Assembly (NCBI GenBank): GCA_963920665.1
Contig: OY987266.1
Location: 18,171,001 to 18,235,000 of the forward strand
Direction: 5' to 3'
Source of the DNA: Straminergon stramineum
Lineage: Eukaryota > Streptophyta > Bryopsida > Hypnales > Calliergonaceae
Length of the DNA: 64,000 bases
Shown: one piece after another, positions 9,470-21,699 of the stretch
How the letters are laid out: every line of letters starts with the position of its first letter
Position numbering within the stretch: position 1 is the first letter of the stretch
The notes under the pieces: model-generated
Database searches by the model: none
The model's input: only the letters and a program-made list of their open reading frames with translations
Told to the model about the DNA's origin: nothing
Position numbers and translations under genes: made by a program

Positions 9470-12000
9470 GCAAAAATTGAAAACTCATACAATTCTAAAA
9501 TGTTGGCAAGCCAACAACTTGCTCAAGTGAAGGAGAGCATACTATGGCTTCCTTGGCTCTCAACATGTCATGTTGAAATTACTACAAAAGCTTGTTCAAG
9601 AAATCTATAGCTTGCACATGCGAGTGGAAAAACAACCTTTAGAGTATAAACATCTTGAATGTGCCAAAAATAAGGGTTTGAACCATCAAAATATAATTGT
9701 AATCTAGAAGCATCAAAGATCACCCAAAAGAACTAACCAACTGATGTCAAAGAAAAAGTATTGATTTTCTTAGTTCCTTCCACATCCTTCATTATACATT
9801 GATGGATATCAATATACACAAAACAAAGAAAACCATTGCAATTAGGAAGTCCACAAATTGTTGACACTCATGCACCTCATGAGCAACTAGATGTTGATTA
9901 TCAACATTGACGAACTTTGACCATGGCTTCTTACTATGTGTGCAACCTGAACAAAAACAAATTTGAAAAGGGAAACAAGGAACCCAATATGCTCAAAGAC
10001 ATGTAAATTGAAATACCCCTTATATAAAATAGACGTGCCATAAAAGCTTGATCAATCCTATGATATAACTAAAAACCATTGAGATGAAGACAAACCTACC
10101 AACCATTGCTTGAAGCTGAAGATGTAACTCCAATGAGCACTTGTTCATGTAAGAATTCAATTCATCCATGTCCTAAACTAGAGGGCAAAATCCCACATAA
10201 CCTGTCCGTCTCATTATCATGACAAACAACCATCCATTCTCTTCACAATCTCCATATCGGGACAAATAGAAAGCCTTCTTACTAATTTTTTGACAAAAAT
10301 GAAACTACATCCCAACTACTAGAAGACATGGATGTAATATGATAGAGCAAAAAACCCACGACACAAAAGTTATCTAGAACTTTCATAAATAAGAAAAGCC
10401 ATCGAAACATACCTCAACAATTTTTAGAAGTTGATTATAATTGTCATGACCATAGAAGATTGGCCCCTGGCAAATAATCCACAATTCAGGAAATCATGGA
10501 CTATTAATTGCAAAATAGATTTGTAAGAAGAAGACTCGAGGCATGGATGTGGACAATAATTGTGGCTTACTAAATATACACTTCAGCTCCACATGAGCAG
10601 ATTGTAGAGAATAGTCATAGTCTTGAAGATTGACCAACAACTCTGGCCTTTGAAGTACTTCATTCACAAGAGGATAAAAATAGGGAAACATGAGGACAAA
10701 ATTGCACTTACAAACATTTAGACACGATCCTAGTTCAATCAACAAAGACAAGCAAATACTTATCACTCAACAACTACACCTAATCCCCAATAAACACAAG
10801 CAAATGCTTATCCTTGAGCACCTACACCTAATCCTCAGCAAACAAAAGTCCTTGGCAAACATAAGCATAAAATTGTACACCTTACCTCCTACAGGCGGAG
10901 CTGCTAGATGTTGTGATGTACACGAGAAACCTGAGCTCTGAACCCTAAGTCTTAAGCACTGAAGATCATCTACCAAAGATCAATGGCTGACTAGTGCTTC
11001 ATACTGTGAGATTCTTGGGTGAAAATTTTAGGTAGGGACTACTCATCAATGTTGACCATAAACAATGTGCTTTTCAGACATACCTTGACTGATCAATGTT
11101 TTGCACTATGCTTGACTCTTTCACATGCAATATTATGACCTTTTAGCACTATTGACCACATTTTAGCACCTTGTACTGAAGTCCCATCCTTAAAATCACC
11201 ACATCTTTTGTAGTGATTGTTGGTTAGTTCGTAAGGATTTTCATTCTTGAAAAATTATAGAATTTAGGAAATTAAACAATGTGAAGATAATTGTTTTCAT
11301 CCTTGGAACACAAATCATTGAAGCAACAATCCAAAACAATGGTGAGGTACAATGGGGAAAAAAACTACAACTTTCTCATGATAGAACCTTTAATGCTCTT
11401 TACGAAATATTACTTGAAGGTGCAAGAATATGAGATTTTTTGACACTTTCTACATGATTCTAAAACCGAGATACACTTCTTGAAGCCAATGGTCATAGGC
11501 TTGACCTCTCATGAGTAAAAATAGTCTTTTCGAAGTTAAAAGGTTAACTCCACCACTTTTCAAGAGCCTCTTGCTAAAATTTTGATACCAACAATTTCGA
11601 TTTTCATCTTGCAAGTGTTGCACACTTACATGTAGAATTCTTAATAAAACATTTGTCTATTTGTTTATGGAAGTCCAATCTAACTCATAGTTACTATTGA
11701 TGTTTAGAAAAGATTGATAGTTGAAAAAAACAAATGATCGCATTGCTATGCAGGTTCCAAAAGCCAACATCAACACATTCAAAAGAGTCATCAAATAGAG
11801 GGGCAAAAGTGTGTGCGAGATGAAGACTATCTATTACATTAAGTACTCCGTATGTAGTTGTCACAACCCCTATCATGACTCTTGTCACAAAATCCATCAC
11901 ATTTTCATTCTGAAGAAATATCATCCGTATATTTTATCTGTTACATGATAAAAACCTAGAGTGAGACAAGAACATGTTTCCATTGTTTCTTGCCCTGTCC
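9470..12000. other. Intergenic sequence upstream of gene A
   Basis: No convincing gene. Open frames at 10494-10976 lie in AC-rich, internally repetitive sequence: 'acctaatcc..aaacacaagcaaatgcttatc' repeats around 10780-10860. The segment 11655-11920 recurs inverted at 28745-28995. Confidence 0.4.
11655..11925 (-). repeat. Dispersed repeat, copy 1 (open on the minus strand)
   Basis: Matches 28745-28995 in inverted orientation over about 260 bp, including 'gtgatggattttgtgacaag' and 'gaatgtgttgatgttggctt'. On the minus strand this copy is open for 76 codons; the other copy has early stops in the same frame. It may be a decayed piece of a transposon gene, but no protein family was recognised. 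Confidence 0.55.
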
Positions 12001-12355
12001 CTGTATATATGTTTGACTAGTATATATATTTTTGAAAAAGGAGAAAACCACCCAAAATGTGGCTGGGGACAATCCAAACCCAAGCTCAAGCTACTTGTAC
12101 CGAAAAGCTTAGAGTTTCTTCCACTAAACCCCACGCGGTGGTCAAATCTTGACTCCTACTTCCGAAAGCGGGAGCACACACATTCTGTATTAATTCGACG
12201 ATGTATATGAGTCTTCAGAAGCCTCACTTATTCGATCCGCATTCACTGCCTCCCGAGATTTTCTGCTGGAGGATCTGTCGGTGTTGCGAGGTATCCGGCG
12301 TCTCGATCTCTACTGCACACGACACGACAAGGGCTTGAAACGGTAGTGGCGTGCA
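12001..12355 (+). promoter_or_regulatory. Candidate promoter and leader start of gene A
   Basis: A TATA-like tatatatattttt lies at 12021-12033. From about 12200 the sequence becomes more GC-rich and CpG-containing, as in plant 5' leaders. The transcription start cannot be placed. Copy C has none of this region. Confidence 0.25.
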
Positions 12356-13760
12356 GCTGCTTGCGGTGAAGAAGCGTTCCTTTTTTTGAGGTAATTCACA
12401 AGTCGTCGTTTTGAAGGTGCTGCTCAGTTCCCAATCTATCTACACTGTCCTTGGTACTAGAATTGGGCTATTTAGGGTTCATGAGAGTGATCACTTGTGT
12501 CTTGTTTGATAACCAAATGGAGGAGAATTATTGATAATTGAAGGAATTTCTTCTTCGCTTTTTCTGAAACCGTTGGATCTGAAGTCTTACTCATCTAAGT
12601 ACTCTGTGGTAATGCCATATTTGATCTAATATTCAGGGTTCATTCGAATTATCAGATGAAGCTTGTTTGACAGACTATGAAGGAGAACCGTCAGCTTGGT
12701 TGATAATTGATGGAATTTCTTGTTGCGTTTTCTGAAAGCAATGGATCTGAAGTCTTGCGGAGCTCCCAATCTCTGTACACTGTCGGTGGTCCCATAATTG
12801 AGCTATTTAGCTCTCATTAGAATGGTCACATGGATCTGGCTTGAAATCCAAATGAAGGAGAACTATCGGCTTGGTCGATCTTGGAATTTCTTCTTTGCAT
12901 TTTCTGAAACCGTTGGGTCTGAAATCCTGCTTGTAATCAAAGACCTTCACAGGGCCATCGGAGTCATGTTATTGTTAAATTTTGAAGCCAGCTATTGACT
13001 CTTTGATCGTGTGTTCATTTGAGCGGTATCGGATTTTACCTGTTTCGCTGCATTTTTCGGAGACGAATTCTCGGGTTCTCCAGTGCAGCTGCTTGTGATA
13101 GAGGAGCTTTTCCTTGAGGCAATTCACAACGTCTCGGTTTGAAGGGTGCTGCTCAGCCCCCAATGTATCTACACTGTCGGTGGTGCCATGATTGAGCTAT
13201 TAAGATTTCGTTCGGATGATCTCTTGTGTCTTGTTTGAAAGCTAAATGACTGAATTACCTATCAGGCTTGACAATGGAATTCCTTCTTTGCATTTTCTGA
13301 AACTGATGGATGTGATGTCCTACCTGCTTGTTGCGGATGGCCGTGACTGTGCCACTGGAGTCTTGTTATTGTGGAATTTTGAAGCCTGCAATTGGCTTTT
13401 TTCAACATCGTATGCTGCTTTGAGTTGTAGCGGATTTCACGTGAGTGTTTAGTTGCTTAATCTTTAAACCGATTCTCGAGTTCTCAACGTTCACTCCCCC
13501 ATCATTAATTGAAATCTTCAAAATTACCAAACTTCCGCTGCACATGCGCAGAGTTTGGTGTGTGGAATTTCGAAACCTGCTCTTGCCTCTTTTCTTCGTA
13601 TGCTTATTCGTGTTGTGTCGAATTTCAAATGCTTTTCTGCTCGCATCGATTTCGTCTTAATGCAGTGCAGCCAATTCTTGAGTTTGCGATGTTCAGTTGT
13701 CCTTTTCATTAATCGACATTTCAAAATGTCAATTTCTCTGCATTTGCGCAGAAGCTGGGG
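12356..13760 (+). repeat. Degenerate tandem repeats in the 5' leader of gene A
   Basis: Several phrases recur in the same order. 'gcagctgcttg' is followed by 'gaggcaattcacaa', 'ggtgctgctcag' and 'ctacactgtc' at about 12352 and 13083. 'gaatttcttctt..ttttctgaaaccgttgg' recurs at about 12543, 12715, 12885 and 13278. 'gaagcctgc' with a following 'cggattt' block recurs at about 12985, 13380 and 13567. No long frame crosses the block. It is probably non-coding leader or leader intron. A possible acceptor, gaaggcag (13854-13861), lies 26 nt before the start codon. Confidence 0.5.
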
Positions 13761-13887
13761 TTGCAGGTCTAACCTTGCCGAAGCCGCCATCTTGTAATAC
13801 ATGATTGTAAGCTTTATTGGAAATTCCTACTCTGAGACTAGACAACCAATTGTGAAGGCAGGAAGGTAGAAAGACGATTTCGTTGGA

Positions 13888-16800
13888 ATGGATTCTGTCC
13901 AGAGCATGGCGAGCTCCTCTTCTTCAACTGTGCCGTCCTCTCAACGGACAAGCCATTTCATTTCTCAGACTGAAATTGAGATGAAATCCTCGAAAGAACG
14001 TCACTGGAGCGAACTGGATTATTCCACAGCAGATTCGGAGTGGTCCGCTGAGACCAACTACAAATACTTTGATTTCCTAAAAGACAATCCTCAATGGGGT
14101 CGTTTCTTCACGGACTTTGAGACTCTTGAGGTGGGTGAGAAAATCAGCGAAGGGGCTCAAGCAGACATTTATGAAGCTCGCATGACACCCGCTGGTCCTT
14201 TTGATTTGGTGGTGAAGGTGATGAAGGGAGATGCTCCTCTCGAAGCTTTCCAAGCGCAATGGCCCATTGGAATGTTGTCTGCTCGTTCCAAGTATAAACA
14301 TTTATTTGATTTGCCTTTGATTACAATTTTGGGAGGAACTGTGTTACTTGATAAGAGGTTGCGCGGACGATTTGCGTTTGTGATGTATCGGCGCTGGGGA
14401 GATTTGCGTCTCTTGATAGATCGCCAAATGAAACAAGAGCGCAGTACACCTGGCCCTTTCGCAATCGACGAAGCCATTCACTTGATGTTGCGTATTGCTG
14501 AGGATATGGATACTCTCCACAACAAGCATGACATAATACATCGAGATTTGAAAGCGTCGAATGTGCTTGTGTGGGGAGAATCTAGAGAAGACATGAGCCT
14601 TATTGCTGCTCCTAACCGAGTTGCGAGGATAGGATCAGTTGTTGCTGATTTTGAGTGCTCCGTGGGAGTATTGGGGACCGGGTTTTGGAGGGCGCCAGAA
14701 ATACTCGAGCAGTTGAAGGCTACAGTGCCAAGTTCAGAAGTTCAGTTTACACGTGAATCAGATGTGTATAGCTATGGTATGACTTGCTATGAGATTGTAA
14801 CAGGTGGCATTCCATATGATGGCCTTGGAGGTGAAGAAATGATATCCCAAATTTTGCAAGGTCGACGTCCAGAATTGCCACATGAACTGCCTGAGCTTGT
14901 AAGAACCATGATAGTTGGTTGTTGGCATTCCGATCCATCTTCGAGGTCGAACTTTTCAGACATATGCATGGCTTTAAAGTTTCAGAAGAGAGGTCCAAAT
15001 CCTGTAAGTGTTGTCATCGACAACAGATCTGAAAGAGGTGCAAGTACTGTGAAGGTTTGTAAGTGACATGCCTGTTGAATTTAGTAGTGCTTTATGTGAA
15101 TAGGAGATTGTTGATTGCATTTTGCAAGATTTATTACTGGATTGGTCATGTTCACATCTTTTTTTATTAAGGTTTTTCAATGTTTCGAAATTCATAACTA
15201 GTTTTTTAGGATCCTTGGGAAAATCTTTCTTCTTATTGTTTACTTTAGGTGGAGTTGGACTAAGTTGTAGGGCTTGAATTTACTTTATAGTTTGTAGTGA
15301 CTTCTTGAGGAGTTAGTGGTATAGAGTTTGTGTTGTTTTGGTTTGGGAACTTGTGGTGTATGTCCTGCATTATTGATTGTGCGTGTATTGGAGTTTTAGT
15401 TCGTGCTAGCTTGGGCTGCTTGTTGTTTAGCTTGTACTCCCTGCCTCAAAGTAAATCCGTGGTACTATGTCTAGTTTCTCACTAGACATCACTAATTTAT
15501 TTTGAGACAAAGGTAGTATATTTCATCTGATCACTATCTTTTGGGGACATAAGATATTTTTGTGCATTTTTATTTGTTGTAGAGAGTCATGAATAGTCTC
15601 AAAAGTTTCTGTGATGATATCTCAATATTGTGGCTCACAAAACATTGTGTTGGACACTTGAAATTCATTTGTTGGGTTCTCTATGGTATCACTATGCTGA
15701 CAAATTAATTGTAACTTCATTGCTTCTCTTGTCATTGTCATGTTTTTTGAGACATTCAATGGCTTGTAAAGTTTGATGCTCCCATCTTTTGGTATTGATG
15801 TAAATGTAATAAACTGTAATAGAGTAACGGAAATGAGGTGTCCTAACAGGACTTCCAATATGAGGGACATATTTTGTATTCTAATTAAGTTAATAACTAA
15901 TTGTGTTTTGTGGAATGATACTCAATATGGATGTAGGTCAAACAATGGAACAATCCTCAACCTTTGACTTTGCTTGAAGTCATGCAAAAATTGGTGGATA
16001 TGGACCTATCAATCTTGAAGGCTTCTTACTCATCTTCAACAGAAATGATTACGCAGTGTGAGTTGTGTTCTTACACTGTCATGCCAATTGCTAATTGTGG
16101 TTGCCTTATCAGTTCACTAGGGAGGATTCTTTGTGAAACTTTTGTATGTTGACATTTGTCATTGACATGTTGAGCTACAGATTTTGAGGTGACTGATTGC
16201 AAAGGAAAGAAGGTTGTGAATGACAAGTCTATTGCAAATATCACAAAGGTTAGCATCAAGGTTGCCCAATTTTAAGTTTATTGTTTTCACTGTTGTGCTT
16301 TAGACTTTTCCAAATGTTCTTGAGTTGTTTGGAATGATAGATCCAAGATTACTAATCAGAATGTTCTCTTTACTGTGCAGACTCTAAGCTTGCCAGTAAA
16401 GATGAAATGGATCAGGGAGAGTATGGGGACATCTATCGATGGAACTACTAGTATGCAAATGCATGTCGTAGACGTCGTTGCTAAGAGGCGTGCCGGTTTC
16501 CTTGGATTTGTTTCTAGACTGTTGGTTGCATCGAATTTTCGAGTTCACTCAGCAGGATGCTGGACTCGTAAGGGTCGAGTGGAGTGTGTCATATACGTGG
16601 AAGGCGCAGGAACGGGTACCTTGTTGTGGGAACTTGGACGTCGTATGAAATATTTTGCATCACCTACTGGACGTTTGAAGATAATTGTTCACAGAGTTGC
16701 AGCTGAAGAGTTTTCCCACTTGAGTGGACGTCTGCATAATTTGAAGTCTATGGATTTGACACTTCCTCGCTGTTCATCAAACATTCGTGTACATCAGAGA

Positions 16801-17667
16801 AAGGAGTATGCGCAGGGTTTTCGTTCTCGCTGTGAAGTTGTGTGTCTTGGGAAATCAGAGTCGCTGGTCCATCTGTCTGGCACTTTGGCGGATATGGACT
16901 ACAAAATCTGGGAAGCAAGCATCGAATACCCTGGCCCGTATAAGTTCCTGGTATTTCCACGACTTTGACCTTGACCCCTAGAAGTATTTATTCCTCTAGC
17001 ATGTTTCATAATTTATGAGGTTGCAATGGGTGCAAACCTCGGAAGAGAGGTTGTACTTGTGAGTGTGCATTGAATGGAGTGAATTCTAGGAGCGATCACG
17101 ATTTGTCCCTGAATGCACGTTACTGGAAGTTACCTATTTTCAAATTTGATGCTGGTTGCATTTCGATATTTAGACCTTATCAGTAGGAGTGTTTTTTTGA
17201 TGTACAGAAGGGCAGAGCCAGCAAATGCGAAGATTTCGATGGCAGAACTCGTGGCAATGAAGAAATGGGGAACATGAAAAGAATTCTGGATGTTGCTATT
17301 GAACGCGGCTGCTCTGAAGTAAGACCTGATTCTCATCCTTTTGACGATTCCTTGTGATTTGCGTTCGAGGTCTTCTGATTTTAACCCTTGCACTTCATGC
17401 GACATGATGACTTCGTCGATCATTGCACTTGCGTTGGTCACAGTTTTGAATTTTTTTGTTGATTCATCTGTAACTATGTTCTGAAAATAGGTCAACGTGG
17501 AGCTAAGAGTACTTAGTTTCGGTGAAGAGTTGCTTGATGATTTGATGAGAAGCCTTCGCGAGAATGGTCTCTTAGTTACCGGCGGCCAATTTTATCTTGA
17601 TTATGATAAATTGAATCCCCATCTCCAGTTCTTCGTCACTGAAAACCCGGCAGCGGGAGCTGGCTAA
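13888..17667 (+). CDS. Protein kinase fused to a four-ACT ACR-like region (copy A, intact)
   Basis: Six exons give 737 codons: 13888-15054, 15937-16057, 16181-16248, 16381-16950, 17208-17318 and 17491-17667. All introns are GT..AG and all phases close. Exon 1 encodes a TKL/Raf-like kinase at about residues 80-365: Lys110, HRDLKASN 218-225, DFE (not DFG) 254-256, APE 269-271, DVYSYG 292-297 and Arg353. Two of the three loop glycines are replaced (ISEGAQAD, 86-93). From about residue 371 it follows the plant ACR layout: PNPVSVVIDN linker, ACT1 at 390-452 (LTLLEVMQKLVDMDLS, FEVTD), ACT2 at about 475-545 (WTRKGRVECVIYVEG), ACT3 at about 605-660 (GTLADMDYKIWEASI) and ACT4 at 680-735 (SLRENGLLVTGGQF). 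No signal peptide or membrane segment is seen. The open frame runs past the first donor to a TGA at 15064-15066, but splicing at AAG|GTTTGT is favoured because copy C has the better donor GTATGTAAG there. Inferred role: ACT-regulated cytosolic kinase; ligand and substrate unknown. Confidence 0.85.
15437..15522. mobile_element. Stowaway-like MITE in intron 1 of gene A
   Basis: The ends CTCCCTGCCTCAAAGTAAAT and (inverse) CTACCTTTGTCTCAAAATAA are flanked by TA, typical of short plant Stowaway elements. The matching part of intron 1 in copy C lacks it along with some flanking sequence, so it inserted in A after the copies separated, or was lost from C. Confidence 0.6.
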
Positions 17668-17800
17668 TACAGGTCCATGTTGCCTTGTTAGGTCTAAGGT
17701 ATGCGCACCTCAAATCGTCACTAAATACAACTGAGCATAATTACTATTATGAGACATAAATTGTTTTTGTTGGACCTTAGTGACCAATGAAAGAGCCGGT
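17668..17800 (+). other. Conserved 3' untranslated sequence of gene A
   Basis: About 130 nt after the stop are recognisably shared with copies B (inverse of about 43800-43903) and C (49262-49390): 'tgttgccttg', 'gcgcacctcaaatc', 'cataattactatta'. No perfect AATAAA is visible. From about 17800 to 18191 nothing is recognised. Confidence 0.5.
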
Positions 17801-18191
17801 TTGTAGTGGACTTTAGCATGTGTTGTAAGCATTTTTTGGACAATTGGACCATGTAAGAAAAAGTTGTGAGTATTCAAAGTATTGTCTTTAGGTGTATCAA
17901 ATGTCAACACTAAGCTCTCATCCACTCTCAATGCATTTTTTATTTGGATTTTGTACATCTTGTATAATCAAAATTTAGGAATTTGTGATGCTTTTTGGCC
18001 CAAAAGTAGGTGTCACATTTGGGGCAATGTTGATTATGGGTGTACATACCTTATTTTTATAGAAACAATTTTTCCCCTAATCTATTATCTTTCACCCAAT
18101 GTGTTGGTTTTATGAACTTTTTAGCTTCAATCTCTTGAAGTTAGAGAAGTAGTTCTAGGCTTTTGTTGAAGTCCAAGTGCCCAAGAGGGCA

Positions 18192-19227
18192 TTAACCCCT
18201 CACTGCCCAAGGTGTGAACAAGTTCAAAAACAACTTTTCTTTTGAAGTGTTATAGATATAATTTTTACTAAGTTATAGAGATTGCATAGATTGCAAGATT
18301 ATAATGTTTTCATGTTGCAAAAGGATGCTAAATTTTTCCTAAAAACACATTTGGAGGCAAAATTTGGTTTCTAAATCTACGAAAATAAAGAAACTTTAAA
18401 CTATAATGTGATTCAAAATCAGCATAAAAACACATTGATGAAAAAAATATCATTCAATTGACTCAAAATTTCCTAAAAACACATCTAGAGGCGAAATTTG
18501 GTTTCTAAATCTACTAAAATAAAGAAACTTCAAACTATAATGTGATTCAAAATTAGCATAAAAATACATTGATGAAAAAAAATATATCTTTCAATTGACT
18601 CATTGTGTCTACAAAATGGCTTTGAAATGTCAAAAAATAGCAAGAAAAGTTGCAAAAAACACATCAAAAATTGAACCTCCTACTAAAATGCTTCTCAGTC
18701 ACTTATAACTTCTTGGATTGATATGAAAATTTATACATACAAACTAGACTAGTATATGCAACTTTTCCAAAAGAAATTATTGAAAACAAACATTGTATGA
18801 AGAAGAAACAAGCCGCCGAAGTTCTTTGTAATCCAAAAATGTCGGTATTTAGAACTTCGAATTGCTCTCAAACATTCAAAACAACCTAGATTGACATGAA
18901 AATTCTACCACAATAACTAGACTTCAAGGGGAACATAATCCAACATATTATTTTGAAAACTAACTTTGGATGAAGGAAATACAAGCCCCCGAAGTTGCAA
19001 CTAGCAAATGCACTTTGGTGAACAGCAATTGAACTTGTGAACCTCAATTGGCTCCCAAAAATTTAGTACATCTTGGATTGATCTGAAAATTTTACCACAC
19101 AAACTAGGAGAGAGAGAGAAAACTTTCCAACAAGTTTTTATTGAATTCATACATCAGATGCAAAAATTACATTACTTTGAATTTGACCTAAGGACACTTT
19201 TGGTCGTCTTCGGCGGTGAGGGGTTAA
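18192..19227. mobile_element. TTAA-flanked element PB3 with an internal tandem duplication
   Basis: Starts TTAACCCCTCACTGCC and ends with the inverse of TTAACCCCTCACCGCC, a 16-bp inverted repeat with one mismatch; 1036 bp. Inside, a 134-bp unit is tandemly duplicated, with unit starts at 18338 and 18472 (cctaaaaacacat). A second weaker internal repeat ('aagccgccgaagttc' at about 18810 and 'caagcccccgaagttgc' at about 18970) follows. No transposase frame. Confidence 0.65.
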
Positions 19228-20293
19228 CTAGCAAGGACTAATAGGTCTCAAAGAATGTTGAGTTTCCCTTTCCTATGTAAAAGGAGGCTCATGGTTATGA
19301 GAGCAACTTTGGATTTTGAATGTATTTTCTTTTTGTATGGCATGGTTAGTAATCCCAAATGTATTAGGACTGTATTTTACCAAAAACTACTCAAAATCTA
19401 TCATATTTTGAATATAGAACAATAATGCAAAAAACTATTTTTTTTACATATCCAACCATAGGACTTGCATTACGCATGATTGCAAATGTGAAGGGAAAAT
19501 ACAAAAGCTTAGGCTCAATGAATTGTACAATATAAAGAGCTTCAAGTAGGAAAACAAAATTTGCACCTTGTTGCACTTGGTCTTTAGAGTAAGAATCGTC
19601 TTAACTTAAACTTCTTGCATTTCAAAGTTTTGAGTTTTAAATCTTTACGGTGGAGAATTGAGGAAAATTTATAAAATTAAATTTTTTAAGATGAAAACTA
19701 CTTTTTATCTTCAAAAAATTGTCAAGTAGAAGTAGGTTCAAGATCGAAGGGAAAGTTTAAATTGATAATAGTTCTAAAATTTGACGACATAGGAATTTGT
19801 CCAAAATCAGAAAAATCTCATTATAAGACTTTGAACTTTTAAAGGTTGTCTGAGCTAGATTTTCAACTAAGATGTCTTGAGCTAAGCATGTCATCTTTAA
19901 GAAAATGATGGTTTCAAACTTTTTATTGAAGATGAAACTAGAGTTTTTTGTAATGCTTCCTTTCCTTCAATCTAGAGCCAACAATCAAAAGGCAATTGTA
20001 GAGTATTTCATCTTATAATTTTCTACTAATTGAATAGTTTGAGTATGGCTTTGGATTTGATCATTACCAAACCTTCCCAAAGTTAGTGTTCCATGGAGTC
20101 ATTAATCTAGTACAGACAATTGTCCCTATCAAGTCAAATTGATTTTGTGAAGCCATCTTGAATGAATTGTTTTCCAAAACTTTGACATAAGGTGCACAAA
20201 ATATACACTTTTGTTGGAACTACTTAAAAGAGAATAAAAGAATGATATTATACATTGTGAAAGACATGGTAATCCAACTACTAAAACAAAAAA
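19228..20293. other. AT-rich intergenic sequence
   Basis: The stretch 19620-19760 ('gttttgagttttaaatctttacggtggagaattgag') recurs at about 36690-36800, so it is a dispersed repeat. No gene seen. Confidence 0.4.
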
Positions 20294-20535
20294 GAATCAT
20301 AGCACTACAAGAGAAAGGGTTTTTTAAGCAAGTTTTTAAGTATAGTCCTAGACATAAGATTTTAAGTAATGACCTTTAAGGAGATTTTCAATAAAAATTT
20401 AATAAAGATTTTCAATGTATTTCTAGTAAATTTTTATTGAAAATCTCCTTAAAGGTCATTACTTAAAATCTTATGTCTAGGACTATACTTAAAAACTTGC
20501 TTAAAAAAACCCTTTCTCTTGTAGTGCTATGATTC
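20294..20535. mobile_element. Near-perfect long hairpin with CACTACAAGA ends (CACTA-like MITE)
   Basis: Two arms of about 105 bp are almost exact inverses ('agaaagggttttttaagcaa' against its complement, 'ggtcattacttaaaatctta' against its complement) around a loop of about 30 nt. The arms contain CACTACAAGAG, as in CACTA termini, but the palindrome extends outward through 'gaatcatag', so the true ends and target duplication are uncertain. The transcript would be a long fold-back RNA. Confidence 0.7.
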
Positions 20536-21150
20536 CCCAAAGCATTCAAAATGCTCCATTTCTTTGGCAAAGATCTTCACATCTTCAATTCAAGAACAAA
20601 AGCATTAAGAGGATTGCACCTAATTATACCTTCTTTCTAAAACCATCCTATCTAGATTCTTCCTTAAAATGTAATCCCTTTTTGGTATACAATAGCATTA
20701 GCTAAAACAAGTTCTAAGTTGGTATGTAGACCAAAGAAACAACCCATAAGAAGACCCACATGGCAACTTTGACTACTTGTGGGTATGCTCATGGGTCATT
20801 TCCTTAATCTTCCACTATGGTATGGGATTTCCATTTGTAGAGCTTAGGGTGGATTGTTGATATACTTATTATTTTAGCCTGTGAAAAATTATAGTTTATT
20901 CATTACTTTCCAAAAAATGCATGCAAAAAGAATTTTGAATTCCATTTTTGCTCCTAACAAGATCGAACAAAATTTTTACACCATTTAATGATGGGAACCA
21001 TTTCCAAATGCTAAGTCAAAGGATATCAAGTGCAATCACCTTAGTCAGTGCCAACCACATTGAAAAGTTAGGATAGTCTTTAAGTGTTATGATTACATTA
21101 GTCTAATGGACTATGACGATATAATTTTTTTTATAAGAATACCATTGAGA
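20536..21150. other. Intergenic sequence, no gene seen
   Basis: AT-rich, without coding pattern or recognised repeat. Confidence 0.35.
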
Positions 21151-21153
21151 ATT

Positions 21154-21239
21154 GACACTCCCTCTGTTTGGAAATAGTATATCCATTCTCAATGGTGATT
21201 GCATTGAGAATGGATACACTATTTCCAAATGGAGGGAGT
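21154..21239. mobile_element. Stowaway-like MITE
   Basis: The ends CTCCCTCTGTTTGGAAATAG and (inverse) CTCCCTCCATTTGGAAATAG have a short spacer and TA on the right side. Nearly the same element occurs at 30588-30667. Confidence 0.75.
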
Positions 21240-21631
21240 AAGATATATATGCCTATTGTTGACCCTCAAGGCTCAACCCAATTGCATACCTATCTATAAT
21301 TGTCTAACATTCCAAGGCATATATACATTAAGCAAGTATTCTAAGATTGTCAAATTGCAAGTCATGATTTCTATGTTTCAAATCAATCAATCATCTATAA
21401 GAACATATTATAGTAAAACGACATTTTTAAGATGTAATTTTTCAATCAATATATCGTACCCTCTAAGAAGTTTACCTTCACAACAATCAATTTACAAAAA
21501 CAAAGCAAATACCTCCAATTTTGAATTACCACCACATGCTCAAAAATGATCCAAATCACAAACTACAAAGTGCGTTGGAAGCATAATCAAATCTACTTTA
21601 GTGAAGTCCTAAGTATTGATAGAAAAAATTG

Positions 21632-21633
<2 letters not shown>

Positions 21634-21685
<52 letters not shown>
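21634..21685. repeat. (AT)n microsatellite followed by a T run
   Basis: Uninterrupted AT dinucleotides from 21634 to 21668, then about 17 T. Confidence 0.95.
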
Positions 21686-21699
21686 CTTCTAGAGACTTT

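Noticed and set aside
14077..14998. Minus-strand open frames under exon 1 of gene A
   Set aside because: Shadows of the kinase coding sequence; the same shadows occur under copy C.
15064..15066. TGA as the true end of the copy A kinase protein
   Set aside because: It lies just inside intron 1. Copy C has a consensus donor GTATGTAAG at the same place and both copies continue in phase into exon 2. It could still be used in unspliced transcripts.
18338..18605. CRISPR-like or satellite array
   Set aside because: Only two copies of a 134-bp unit, inside a TTAA element; a simple tandem duplication.
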